Position numbers and translations under genes: made by a program. The notes below the pieces were generated by a model. It worked only from the letters and a program-made list of their open reading frames with translations. It was not told where the DNA came from and made no database searches. A stretch of DNA of 64,000 nt from NCBI RefSeq assembly GCF_044344315.1, contig NZ_JBIJDC010000005.1, forward strand, positions 1-64,000, read 5' to 3'. Numbering within the stretch: the first letter of the stretch is position 1; the number at the start of each line of letters is the position of its first letter. This DNA is from Zoogloea sp044344315. Lineage in GTDB: Bacteria; Pseudomonadota; Gammaproteobacteria; Burkholderiales; Rhodocyclaceae. Of the stretch, positions 53,479-61,614 are shown piece after piece.

Positions 53479-55559
53479 CACTGCACCTCGATGCGCGGGT
53501 CGTCCGCGCCGCTGCGGACGAGGCGGAAGACGATGAATTCGGCCGGCACGGCGGGGGCCACGCCCACCTGCATGATGGCCCGGCCGGCGTCCATATCGCC
53601 CTGGGTGTGGGTGCGGGCGTCGCAGCGCACGAAGTAGCTGTCGGCGTCGCTGCGGCCGGCCAGGGCGCCGGCATTGAACAGGGCCTTGAGGCGGCGGCGG
53701 GCGGTGCCGGCCATGGCCGACCACAGCACCGCGTCGTTGGGTTCGAAGGGTGCCCAGGCCAGGTCGGCGGCGAGCTGGGCCTTGAGCCAGTCGATCAGGC
53801 GTCGTACCGACAGGTGGGTCCAGTCCCGCTCCGTGGCGGTGCTGCGGGCGCCGAGGAGCATCAGGCCGCGCTCGGTGCGGCGGATCTCGTCGATGCGCTC
53901 TTCAAACAGGAAGCCGGGCTCCGGCAGGCCGGCGTCGTCGGCGCGGGCAAAGGTGCCGAGCACCGGGCGATTGGCCGGCGCGGCCCATACCCCGGTGTCG
54001 TTTTCGACCTGGGCGGTGATGCCGCAGGCGGCGGCCGAGGGGGGCACGGTGGCGGCGTTGCCGTCCGCATCTACCCGCAGCCACGGGGTGTACAGGGCGG
54101 CGCGGGGGCTGGCCACGCCGTGGCGCCAGGCCACCACGTCACCGGCACGCAGGCCGGGGGGCAGGTCGAGCAGGGCGATGCGGGTGTCGCGGGCCTCGCA
54201 GTCGGCCACCAGGCGGCGCTGGTAGTCCTGCAGCTCCGCCGCATCAAAGCCCAGGCGTGGCCAGTCGAAGGCATTGGCGGTGCGCTCGGCCTGACCCCGG
54301 CTGCACTGGGGGGCAAAGCACAACTCGTCGGGCAGGGCCGGCGGTACGGTGAGGGCCTCGGGGGGCGTGGGGTGGAGCAGGTCGGGCATGCTCACCAGGG
54401 CAACCGGCTCGAAGGGGCGGGCCTGGTCCCACACGCTCAGGGCATCCAGGGCCGGCGGGCGGGCGTTGAAGGCGACGAAGCGGTGGTCGGCGTCCTCGAT
54501 GGCATCGGCCAGGGCCATGCTGGTGCCCTCGAAAAAGTGATTGCGCCCGGTGCTGGCGGTGGCATCGCGGCCCTGGCGGGACGGCGGCATCTCGGCGGCG
54601 GACAGCAGCAGACCGGCCGGCGCGGCAAACAGCGCCCGGCTGGGCAGCAGCCAGGCATCGGCCAACTGCAGGCTGGGGCGCAGGAAGTCGGAGCCCCACG
54701 GGTCGTCGGCGCTGCCCCAGCGGCGGTCGGCCTCATAGACCGGGTCTTCGGGGTTGGCGGTGTCGGTGCGCGGCGGCAGCAGGGCTTCGGCGGCGGCGCG
54801 GCGGCCCAGCAGGCGCGGCAGGAAGCGCGGGTGGCTGGGGTGCAGGGCGGCGTCGTCCCAGCTCTCGACCAGCTTGCCGTCCAGGAAGACGTCGAGCCGC
54901 AGGGTGAGTTCGACGGCGGCGGCAAGCAGCTCGGGGTCGAGGAAGGGGTTGGTGGGCGTGGGCACCAGGATGGGCTGGCGGGCGGCATCCAGGTCCACCC
55001 GGAAGAAGCGGCTGCTCGGCGTGGCGCCCGGGCCGCTGGCGCGTCGGGTGAGGCGCAGGGTGGCGCCGACGGCGGGGCGGTCGGGCGGGATGCGCAGGGC
55101 CTTGGTGACCGGGTCCACCCCCAGGGCGATGGGGCGCTGGATGAGCTGGCAGCGCACTTGCAGGCGGTTGCCCCAGCTGCCCGGGTTACGGGCGGCCAGG
55201 CGCACCTGCTTGCGGGAGTTGCCGCGCACGGCCTTCAGCCCGGGCAGCAGCAGGCGCGTGGTGCGCACATTGACGTGGTCGACACAACGCACCACCACGC
55301 AGCGTCGGCCGCCGTTGGCGAAGAACAGGCGCACCGCCAGGGGCAGCTTGAGCCCCGGCAGGGCGCGCCCGAAGGCGGCCTCGAACTGGCGGGCGTCGTC
55401 GATGACCACCGGGGTGTTCACCGGCCCGCGTTCGGCCAGCCCGATCAGCGCGGCCACGTCCAGGCGCACCCGCGCCCGGGAGGCCACGGCAGGTTTCTCC
55501 TCGTAGATGCCGGGCGGCAGACCGGGACGCCACAGGCTGCCAAGCAGCGCGACGCTCAT
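53478..55559 (-). CDS. Contractile sheath protein 2
   Basis: A 693-aa phage tail sheath family protein (Afp2/3/4 group). The N-terminal handshake region reads LPPGIYEEKPAVASRARVRL and LIGLAERGPVNTPVVI. The C-terminus has WTHLSVRRLIDWLKAQL, WAPFEPNDAVLW, FVRCDARTHTQGDMDAGR and PAVPAEFIVFRLV, the conserved sheath core. A large variable domain lies between about residues 120 and 540 and is probably surface-exposed. The gene is between the two tube genes. It is the longer of the two sheaths. Confidence 0.9.
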   Translation of the reverse strand: MSVALLGSLWRPGLPPGIYEEKPAVASRARVRLDVAALIGLAERGPVNTPVVIDDARQFEAAFGRALPGLKLPLAVRLFFANGGRRCVVVRCVDHVNVRTTRLLLPGLKAVRGNSRKQVRLAARNPGSWGNRLQVRCQLIQRPIALGVDPVTKALRIPPDRPAVGATLRLTRRASGPGATPSSRFFRVDLDAARQPILVPTPTNPFLDPELLAAAVELTLRLDVFLDGKLVESWDDAALHPSHPRFLPRLLGRRAAAEALLPPRTDTANPEDPVYEADRRWGSADDPWGSDFLRPSLQLADAWLLPSRALFAAPAGLLLSAAEMPPSRQGRDATASTGRNHFFEGTSMALADAIEDADHRFVAFNARPPALDALSVWDQARPFEPVALVSMPDLLHPTPPEALTVPPALPDELCFAPQCSRGQAERTANAFDWPRLGFDAAELQDYQRRLVADCEARDTRIALLDLPPGLRAGDVVAWRHGVASPRAALYTPWLRVDADGNAATVPPSAAACGITAQVENDTGVWAAPANRPVLGTFARADDAGLPEPGFLFEERIDEIRRTERGLMLLGARSTATERDWTHLSVRRLIDWLKAQLAADLAWAPFEPNDAVLWSAMAGTARRRLKALFNAGALAGRSDADSYFVRCDARTHTQGDMDAGRAIMQVGVAPAVPAEFIVFRLVRSGADDPRIEVQ

Positions 55560-55586
55560 GGGGTGGGTCTCAGTTCAGGCCTGGAA

Positions 55587-56042
55587 TCACTCGAACTCAA
55601 GGTCTTCGCAGACCAGGGTGAGTTCTTCCATGGCCACGTCGGAGGCACCCTTGGCGGCCAGGGTCGGGCCTGTCCATTTGGAGGGGCGGGCGTTGATGAG
55701 CTTCCACTGGGCCACGGTGCTGGCCCGGTCTTCGCTCATCAGCTCGATCACCACGGTGGCCCGGGCTTCCATGTTGCCGCGGCGCACCTGGTTGACCCAG
55801 TTCCACAGGTCGAGGGAGGCGATCATGCCGCGCTTGAGGGTCACGTCGCCGGCCTTGTACATCAGCGGCACCTTGCGCGGACGGTTGAAGGCATCGGTGC
55901 CTTCCCGGTAGTCGGCGTGGGTGATCTCGGTGGACAGCCCCGAGACATCCGAGAAGCCGCCGCGAAACTCGCCACCGCTGGCAGGGTTGATGGTGACCTT
56001 GAAATTGAACGGGCCGTAGGGGTCTTCACGCAGAGTGGCCAT
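55587..56042 (-). CDS. Inner tube protein 1 (gp19/Afp1-like)
   Basis: A 151-aa protein with PYGPFNFKVTINPASGGEFRG, FSDVSGLSTEITHADYREG, LKRGMIASLDLWNWVNQV and AMEELTLVCEDLEFE, diagnostic of the major eCIS/T4 gp19 tube. Stacked hexamers form the lumen carrying cargo. It follows sheath1 after 46 bases, the usual sheath-tube pair. A GGAGA ribosome-binding site precedes the ATG. Confidence 0.92.
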   Translation of the reverse strand: MATLREDPYGPFNFKVTINPASGGEFRGGFSDVSGLSTEITHADYREGTDAFNRPRKVPLMYKAGDVTLKRGMIASLDLWNWVNQVRRGNMEARATVVIELMSEDRASTVAQWKLINARPSKWTGPTLAAKGASDVAMEELTLVCEDLEFE

Positions 56043-56088
56043 TGCCGGTCTCCTTTGAGGATGCAGTTATCGACGGGAGGGCGGGCGC

Positions 56089-57930
56089 TTAGATGATGGA
56101 AGCGTCGGCGGTCCATTGACCGATGCGGAAGATCACGAACTCGGCCGGCTTGGTGGGTGCGACGCCGATCAGGCACACCAGACGGCCGTTGTCGAGATCG
56201 GACTGGCTCATGGTGGTGCGGTCGCAACGCACGAAGTAGGCGTCTTCGGGGCGCGAGCCGAGCAGGGCGCCGGTGCGCCACACGTCGTACAGGAAGCCCT
56301 CGATGGTGAGGCGGATCTTGAGCCACAGCTCTTCGTTGTTGGGCTCGAACACTGCCCACTGGGTGCTGCGGTCGATGGAGTGTTCCAGGTAGATGAACAG
56401 CCGGCGGACGTTGATGTAGGTCCATTCCGGGTCGGAGCTGATGGTGCGGGCGCCCCACACCCGGTAGCCGCGGCCCTCGAAGAAGCGCAGGCAGTTGACG
56501 CCTTCCGGGTTGAGCACGTCCTGCTCGCCCTTGTTCACATTGCGCGAGAAGCGCAGCACTCCGCGCACCGTCTCGTTGGCCGGCGCCTTGTGCACGCCGC
56601 GCTCGATGTCGCTGCGGGCGTAGATGCCGGCCATGGCGCCTTCGGGCGAGTAGAGCACGGTTTCGCGGGCACTGCCGGGCATGGTGGCGACCAGCCAAGG
56701 GTAGTAGATGGCGGCGTACTTCGAGTCGTGCTGGCCGCGCACCTGGCGGATGGTGGCTTGGTCTGCGTCCCGCGGGCCGGCGAGGATGGCGAAGCGGTAG
56801 CGCAGGTTTTCGCAGTGGCTCACGAGGGCGTCGCGCACGGCCTGATCGATGGGCGAGGCGAGGGCGGCGGAGCCCGGCGCGGCAACGATGGCGATGTCCT
56901 CGATCTCGCCCAGGGCGGCCAGGCCGGTGGCCTCGTGGCCGCTGCCACCGCCACTGAAGGCGGCGCTGTCGGGGGAGATGCCGTCACTGCCGTTGGCCAG
57001 GGTGAGGGGCGAGGCGGCCACCAGGCTGGTGAGCAGGTCGCGGGCGAAGGTGGTGCGCTGGGCTGCCACCGTGGGCAGGGCGGCCACGGCGTCGAAGTAG
57101 ATGCGCTGGCTGCGGTCGGCGGGGGGCTCGATGCCGGCGTCCGGGTCTTCGTGGCGCAGGATGCGGCCCACGAAGAGATCGGAATCCGGGTGGGGCGAGA
57201 GGCGCTGGATCTGCTCGCTGCGGGTGCCCGTGGAGCCGTCCAGGTTAGGGCCGATGCTGAAGTCGAGGGTGATCTTTTGTACCGCGGCGAGGGCTGCGCC
57301 GTTGAGGTCGAGGTTGCCGCCGGCGTTGGTGAGCAGCGGGTTGCCGGCCGCATCGAAGCTGACGCTGAAGATGTTGGCCGCGGTGACCGCGTTGGCTCCG
57401 GCGGCATCCACCCGGCTCTCCTTGAGGGCGCCGGCCTCCACCACGTCGCCCAGGCGCAGGCCCATCACCCGGCGGCTGCCCGCCGCGCCCGTGAGCAGGT
57501 TGCCGCTGCGGGTGGCGTTGACGCGCACCACCACGTTGCCGGCCCGCCCCGGAAAGCGGGCACGCAGGAAGCGATTGACCCCCTGCACCGATATTGCCGG
57601 GCTCACCGAGCGGCTGGCCGCCAGCGAGCTGCCCCCGGTGGGGGTGAAGATGCGCGACACATACACCCGCTTGCCGCCGTTCTCGAAGAACAGGCGCACC
57701 GCGTGGGCGAGCTGGTTGGGGGTGGGCACGCCGCCCAGCAGCAGGTCATCGCCGTCGCCGAACAGGCGCTGGAACTCCTCAAAGCCGGTAACCAGTGACG
57801 GCAGCCCGGCGGTGGGGCCAAAGCGGGTCTGGCCGACGAAGCCGGCGGTGGAGGTCGCCACGCCCTCGATGGACTTGGCGCGGAAGCTGGTTTCTTCGAC
57901 GTAAACTCCCGGAGCGAGGTATTCAGGCAT
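56089..57930 (-). CDS. Contractile sheath protein 1 (major sheath)
   Basis: A 613-aa phage tail sheath protein. The N-terminus MPEYLAPGVYVEETSFRAK and TAGFVGQTRFGP are the canonical opening. LAHAVRLFFENGGKRVYVSR is the second signature. The C-terminal core has TYINVRRLFIYLEHSIDRST, WAVFEPNNEELW, LGSRPEDAYFVRCD, MSQSDLDNGRLVC and GVAPTKPAEFVIFRIGQ. This is probably the main sheath subunit because it pairs directly with the shorter, canonical tube1. It is 18 bases after the 284-aa gene. Confidence 0.93.
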   Translation of the reverse strand: MPEYLAPGVYVEETSFRAKSIEGVATSTAGFVGQTRFGPTAGLPSLVTGFEEFQRLFGDGDDLLLGGVPTPNQLAHAVRLFFENGGKRVYVSRIFTPTGGSSLAASRSVSPAISVQGVNRFLRARFPGRAGNVVVRVNATRSGNLLTGAAGSRRVMGLRLGDVVEAGALKESRVDAAGANAVTAANIFSVSFDAAGNPLLTNAGGNLDLNGAALAAVQKITLDFSIGPNLDGSTGTRSEQIQRLSPHPDSDLFVGRILRHEDPDAGIEPPADRSQRIYFDAVAALPTVAAQRTTFARDLLTSLVAASPLTLANGSDGISPDSAAFSGGGSGHEATGLAALGEIEDIAIVAAPGSAALASPIDQAVRDALVSHCENLRYRFAILAGPRDADQATIRQVRGQHDSKYAAIYYPWLVATMPGSARETVLYSPEGAMAGIYARSDIERGVHKAPANETVRGVLRFSRNVNKGEQDVLNPEGVNCLRFFEGRGYRVWGARTISSDPEWTYINVRRLFIYLEHSIDRSTQWAVFEPNNEELWLKIRLTIEGFLYDVWRTGALLGSRPEDAYFVRCDRTTMSQSDLDNGRLVCLIGVAPTKPAEFVIFRIGQWTADASII

Positions 57931-57948
57931 TTCGAGCCTCCATCATGG

Positions 57949-58803
57949 CTAGGGTAACAACTCGATATCCAGCCGGACTTTTCTGCCGACTGAAACCGAA
58001 ACGGGCGGATTCTGGCCGCCGACCTGCGGGTGCAGGGCGCCGCCAGCGTCGCGCAGTTGAAAGCCCCGCAGCAGGAACAGCGCATTGCGCTCGGCCGCCG
58101 AGAGCCCGAAAACATTGGTCGGCTGACCGGCGAGAAAGCCCTGTGCTGCCAGCGCCGCGGCCAGTGCCGGGCGTGGGGCGAACACCGTCAGGGCGCGGTT
58201 AAAGTCGCGGAGCGGCGGGTTGACGCCCCGGTCGATCACCTCGAAGGGCAGCACCAGCAGAAAGCTGCCGTCCGGCCCGCTCAGGGTGCTCACCGTGTCG
58301 GCGGCGCCGTTGCGTACCGTGGCGAGGCTGAGCAGCGCGCCGGGCACTGCACGGCTGCCGTCGCGCAGCACGCCCCACACCGCGGTGGTGGCGGGCGGCA
58401 GGCCCATGGCCAGGCCGGGGCGCAGATCCACGGTGGGGTAAGCCGGCGGCGGCACCGCGGGGGGCGCCTCGGCTGCTTCGAGGGCGGCCTTGAGTGCAGA
58501 GCGGTCGGGCACCAGGGCGCTGATGGCCTGGGGCTGGTAGCGGCCGGCGGGGTCGTCGATCTCGATGCGCGCGTCGCCCGACGGAATGTTCAGAAAGCCG
58601 TAAAGGCCGGTGGATTCGTGCCACAAAGGGCGCTCGGCCTGCCCGGCCACCCGCACCCGCAAGCCGGGCAGGGCCGCCAGGCTCGGGTCGGCGCCGGTGG
58701 TGAGATAGCGCCGGATGCGCACCGCCAGCACGCCAACCGCGCTGACCCTGTCGGGAGAGTGGCGGGCGGCCCAGGCCAGGGGCGTGTCGGCGGGGGCAAG
58801 CAT
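57949..58803 (-). CDS. eCIS-associated beta-rich protein of unknown function
   Basis: A 284-aa protein; the ATG at 58803 shares a base with the DUF4255 stop. Residues about 20-110 resemble a carboxypeptidase-regulatory-like/prealbumin beta-sandwich (LRVRVAGQAERPLWHESTGL, YGFLNIPSGDARIEIDDPAG). A second beta-type unit starts near 135 (TAVWGVLRDGSRAVPGALLS, TLSGPDGSFLLVLPF). It ends with VSVSVGRKVRLDIELLP. No signal peptide is seen. Position beside DUF4255 suggests a terminal cap or surface decoration. Confidence 0.65.
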   Translation of the reverse strand: MLAPADTPLAWAARHSPDRVSAVGVLAVRIRRYLTTGADPSLAALPGLRVRVAGQAERPLWHESTGLYGFLNIPSGDARIEIDDPAGRYQPQAISALVPDRSALKAALEAAEAPPAVPPPAYPTVDLRPGLAMGLPPATTAVWGVLRDGSRAVPGALLSLATVRNGAADTVSTLSGPDGSFLLVLPFEVIDRGVNPPLRDFNRALTVFAPRPALAAALAAQGFLAGQPTNVFGLSAAERNALFLLRGFQLRDAGGALHPQVGGQNPPVSVSVGRKVRLDIELLP

Positions 58804-59369
58804 CAGGGCACCTGGGGCGTGAAGACCAACGTGCGCGAATCGGCAATCGCCGGGTCGGAGCGCTCGCGGGCAGCCAGCCGCGCCGTGCGCACCACATAGG
58901 GCACCGACAGCTGGTAGGGCGGCTCCAGGCTGTCCCACAGGCGCAGCATGTCTTCGGTGCTCAGGTGATTCATGGACACCCGCAGGCTGTCCTCGGGCTC
59001 CCACGGGTAGGCCGGGTCGAGAAGGGGGCCGGTGATCACCGCGTGGCGATCCAGGATGTCCATGCAGCGGGCCAGCATCACCTGCTCGCCCTCGGCCGCG
59101 CGCTGCCCCCAAACGGTAAGCAGATAGTGGAGCTCCAGCCCGAGGGCCTGACGGCGCGGCGCGTTGGGCGCCAGACGCGGCAGATCCACATTGCGCCGGC
59201 TCTCGTCCACCTCCACCCGATACAGAAACAAGGACACCCGGTTGACGATGGCGCCGGTGAAATCGCGGGTTGAGGCAAGCAGAACGTTGTAGCCATCCAG
59301 GCCACCGGTCGCAACCAACTGGTCTTCAATCAGGCGCCGCAGGGTGGCACTTGTTCCCGCTATAAACAT
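58803..59369 (-). CDS. DUF4255/Pvc16-type sheath terminator
   Basis: A 188-aa protein of the DUF4255 family (Pvc16_N). The ATG at 59369 (MFIAGTSATLRRLIEDQL) is favoured over an upstream start for length. Family features are NRVSLFLYRVEVDESRRNVDLPRL, ALGLELHYLLTVWGQRAAEG, AYPWEPEDSLRVSMNHLSTED and YQLSVPYVVRTARL. Afp16-like proteins cap the distal end of tube and sheath. It is the first gene of the 36-kb operon. Confidence 0.88.
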   Translation of the reverse strand: MFIAGTSATLRRLIEDQLVATGGLDGYNVLLASTRDFTGAIVNRVSLFLYRVEVDESRRNVDLPRLAPNAPRRQALGLELHYLLTVWGQRAAEGEQVMLARCMDILDRHAVITGPLLDPAYPWEPEDSLRVSMNHLSTEDMLRLWDSLEPPYQLSVPYVVRTARLAARERSDPAIADSRTLVFTPQVP

Positions 59370-59760
59370 GTCATCGCCTTCCCTCGCATGGCCTTTAGCC
59401 GGCACCTGTTTCGATGCCTTGCACCGGACTGATCAGTTTGTCTGTTTATGCATTCAACACTACTTTTGTGAAACTTCAAGGAGGGGATGCAGATAAGGCA
59501 AAGCCCAAGTTGGGTATCGTCGCCTGCGGCGCAGGAAGCGCAGCCGAGAACAGCGCCAGAAAAGCGTTTCAAGGCTTACGGAATGTCAGCGTGATCCGGC
59601 AAACCGAGCCCACCGACAACTTCTGCTCATGCAGTCAAGCACATGGGATAGGGCAAATCAAGGCGCTTCCGGCAATCCCGCAAGCAAGGCCGCGCAGGCA
59701 GACATGGAACGGTGGCGCCGCCTCGGCTATCCTCCCGGCTCACCGTTTCAGGCAGCTCCC
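59370..59760. other. Spacer between the eCIS operon and a plus-strand gene
   Basis: These 391 bases separate two divergent genes. They hold a possible minus-strand promoter (listed separately) and a perfect 8-base palindrome CTGATCAG at 59429-59436, just past the promoter on the eCIS side. No convincing gene is seen in either strand. The stretch from about 59660 could belong to an earlier start of the next gene. Confidence 0.5.
59445..59472 (-). promoter_or_regulatory. Candidate promoter of the eCIS operon
   Basis: On the minus strand TTCACA (59472-59467) and CATAAA (59450-59445) are 16 bases apart, about 76 bases before the DUF4255 start, in an AT-richer patch. CTGATCAG lies 8 bases further, near the expected transcription start, and could be an operator. 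The match to consensus is moderate. Confidence 0.35.
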
Positions 59761-60273
59761 ATGGACAAGTACGAACAATTCGAAATCGAACAGCGCACCC
59801 TCATGCGCGCCCTGGAAACCGACGGCCCCAGCGAAGCCCTCGCCGCCCGCCTCAAAGCCCTGTACCGCGACGCCGGCGTCGTCATCGCCCTGGGCCCGTC
59901 CCGCGCCGTGCCAAGAGACGACGACCGGCCCGCCGACGAAGCCGACTTCGACACTGAACTCGACGCCAGCCCCGACGCCATGCCCATGGCCGACGACCGG
60001 GACATGGACTACTACATCCGCGCCCTCGACAGCGGCGCCCTCACCCCCATCTTCGCCCACGCCCCCTGGGGCGAAGTGAGCCTGCGCTACGAAGCCCTGG
60101 TGATGGACGACAAAGTCTGCCCCGGCCTCCGCGCCTGCTGGACCGACCCGCTGGCGTTTCTTGCGGAGGGGAAGGCGGATGAGGGGTTCAATGCGCGGAT
60201 TGAAAACATGGTGGGCGCGTTTGGGCGGATGGTGTCGGCGGAGTGGTGGAGGTGGCAGGTTAGGGTGGTGTGA
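59761..60273 (+). CDS. Hypothetical protein, 170 aa
   Basis: A cytosolic-looking protein starting at MDKYEQFEIEQRTL; earlier in-frame ATGs at 59704 and 59629 are possible. The N-terminal third is helical (ALETDGPSEALAARLKALYR). An acidic DDDRPADEADFDTELDASPD region follows, then DMDYYIRALDSGALTPIFAH and two Trp-rich motifs. Its codon use (GC-rich third positions) matches the eCIS genes. I do not recognise a family. It diverges from the eCIS operon, so a regulatory or accessory link is possible but unproven. Confidence 0.6.
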   Translation: MDKYEQFEIEQRTLMRALETDGPSEALAARLKALYRDAGVVIALGPSRAVPRDDDRPADEADFDTELDASPDAMPMADDRDMDYYIRALDSGALTPIFAHAPWGEVSLRYEALVMDDKVCPGLRACWTDPLAFLAEGKADEGFNARIENMVGAFGRMVSAEWWRWQVRVV

Positions 60274-60533
60274 GGGGGGTGAGAGAGAGGGGCTGTTGGC
60301 CGATCGGCGCCGACTGAGTGACAGCATTGCTGCCGACAGCTACCGCACGGCGCTCAGTGCCGTCGAACGACTTGTCTCCGATCCGTTGAATTGGTGGCGT
60401 CGACTGATTGACGTCGGTCACGACTAGGAAAGAGCTTCCGCTTAACATTTAGAGTATCCGGACGCGGGAGCCGTTGTGCTAATGGACCCTGGAAGCAGCG
60501 TACTTGCGGACAATTCGACGAACCAATTGCTTA
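60274..60533. other. Junction between GC-rich and AT-richer DNA
   Basis: These 260 bases contain no complete gene. The first 150 hold a possible gene remnant (see 60293-60427). Base composition drops from very GC-rich to near balanced beyond about 60430. No terminator with a U-run is visible after the plus-strand gene. Confidence 0.5.
60293..60427 (+). pseudogene. Possible C-terminal remnant of a lost gene
   Basis: An open frame of 44 codons ends in TAG and reads LLADRRRLSDSIAADSYRTA, then LSAVERLVSDPLNWWRRLID. It has a protein-like balance of residues and mixed codon use unlike the GC-only shadows nearby. It has no start or ribosome-binding site, so it may be the end of a gene cut by insertion of the segment to its right. 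Family unknown; chance is not excluded. Confidence 0.3.
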
Positions 60534-61592
60534 TCAGCCATTGCCGCGTTCAAGCTCAGGTCCAATATTTGGTACTGCCTCGGATTCAAGCTTGAAAAGG
60601 TGATTGAGCAGCAGAAACTCACTCAACAAAGACGTCATATCCTCACTCATCTCGCGATGTGCCCTTGGATTTCGATGAGCCATGTAGGCGCCAGTGAAGA
60701 GATTAACCCTACCGACGAGCTCGCTTTGCTGAACTCCGTGCCAAGTTAGCTTCGCTCCCTCTCCTTGAAACGCCTGACTGAAGAGTTTCGCTCCGTGCTC
60801 CTGTGACTCTGTACGTTTACGGACGGTGTCCTCCAACCGTCGAAAACCCTGCAGGAGTGCATCATTAGGTTCTTCGAGAAAACGAAGTGCTAGGTCAGAT
60901 ATGCGGACGTTAATTATATAGAACGGCAAAACGGCAGGAAATTTACTCCAATGATCTCCCAGGGACTTGGCCGAACCCGTTGCATCGTAAATGTAGTCGT
61001 GGATGCGTACTGGGCGTACAGGTTGAGCCGCATTAATGGTCTCTAGGTCCTGCACTGTCAGGCATGAGGCGTCGAGGCGATCAAGAACGGCTCGCTCAAC
61101 GTCAACTTCCTCAATATCGACACCATGTTCCAAAAGTAGCTGCAGTGCCCGTGCCAACGCTCTTGGCCCTTCGCCACCATACCCCGATGCAAAACCACCT
61201 TTTACGGCCACCTTGTCATGCTCGCCAACTACCAGAAGAAAGGAGTGATTATGGTTGTTGGTGAGTAACTTCGCGGTGCTTATATGGTCGTTGTACTGAA
61301 GCATTCGTTGAATAGCTTGCACGCATGTTTCCGAGATTCCGGGCAGTCCAGCATACTGAATACCAGCGAGCGAATTTATTTCAATCATGTAACAAAGACC
61401 TTTCTGGATCGGAGGGTGATCGTGTCCTGTGCTTCCCGCACGCACTTCGTGGGGCTCCCAGAAGGCCGGCGACGTTCCGACAGGGAGCGTGAGCCATTCC
61501 TCGGCTAGTTGGCCAAAGTAGCCTTCGAAAGTGCTCGTAGCATGCGGCGAGTTACGCTGCGGAACAGACGCTCCACGTTGTTTACGACTCAT
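60534..61592 (-). CDS. Two-domain accessory protein with C-terminal TIGR02391 (Ymh)-like domain
   Basis: About 352 residues from the ATG at 61592; an upstream in-frame start would overlap the preceding gene by nearly 100 bases. The N-terminal half (1-200) has ISETCVQAIQRMLQYNDHI, HSFLLVVGEHDKVAVKGGFA and SGYGGEGPRALARALQLLLE, which I cannot assign. The C-terminal third carries KLFSQAFQGEGAKLTWHGVQ, GAYMAHRNPRAHREMSEDM and LLSEFLLLNHLFKLES, the TIGR02391/Ymh pattern with its conserved RNPRAH. Ymh-like domains recur in mobile and defence-linked genes, often with nuclease or sensor parts. It follows the PRTase-like gene by 22 bases. Confidence 0.7.
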   Translation of the reverse strand: MSRKQRGASVPQRNSPHATSTFEGYFGQLAEEWLTLPVGTSPAFWEPHEVRAGSTGHDHPPIQKGLCYMIEINSLAGIQYAGLPGISETCVQAIQRMLQYNDHISTAKLLTNNHNHSFLLVVGEHDKVAVKGGFASGYGGEGPRALARALQLLLEHGVDIEEVDVERAVLDRLDASCLTVQDLETINAAQPVRPVRIHDYIYDATGSAKSLGDHWSKFPAVLPFYIINVRISDLALRFLEEPNDALLQGFRRLEDTVRKRTESQEHGAKLFSQAFQGEGAKLTWHGVQQSELVGRVNLFTGAYMAHRNPRAHREMSEDMTSLLSEFLLLNHLFKLESEAVPNIGPELERGNG

Positions 61593-61614
61593 AGAGCGAC
61601 TTAAGTCGCTAAAG

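Noticed and set aside
53607..56096. 829-aa plus-strand frame opposite the sheath and tube genes
   Set aside because: It spans two well-supported minus-strand genes and has antisense-type composition.
60430..60480. Integron attC-like TTAAC element near the composition break
   Set aside because: No matching inverse core site or folded attC structure could be traced.
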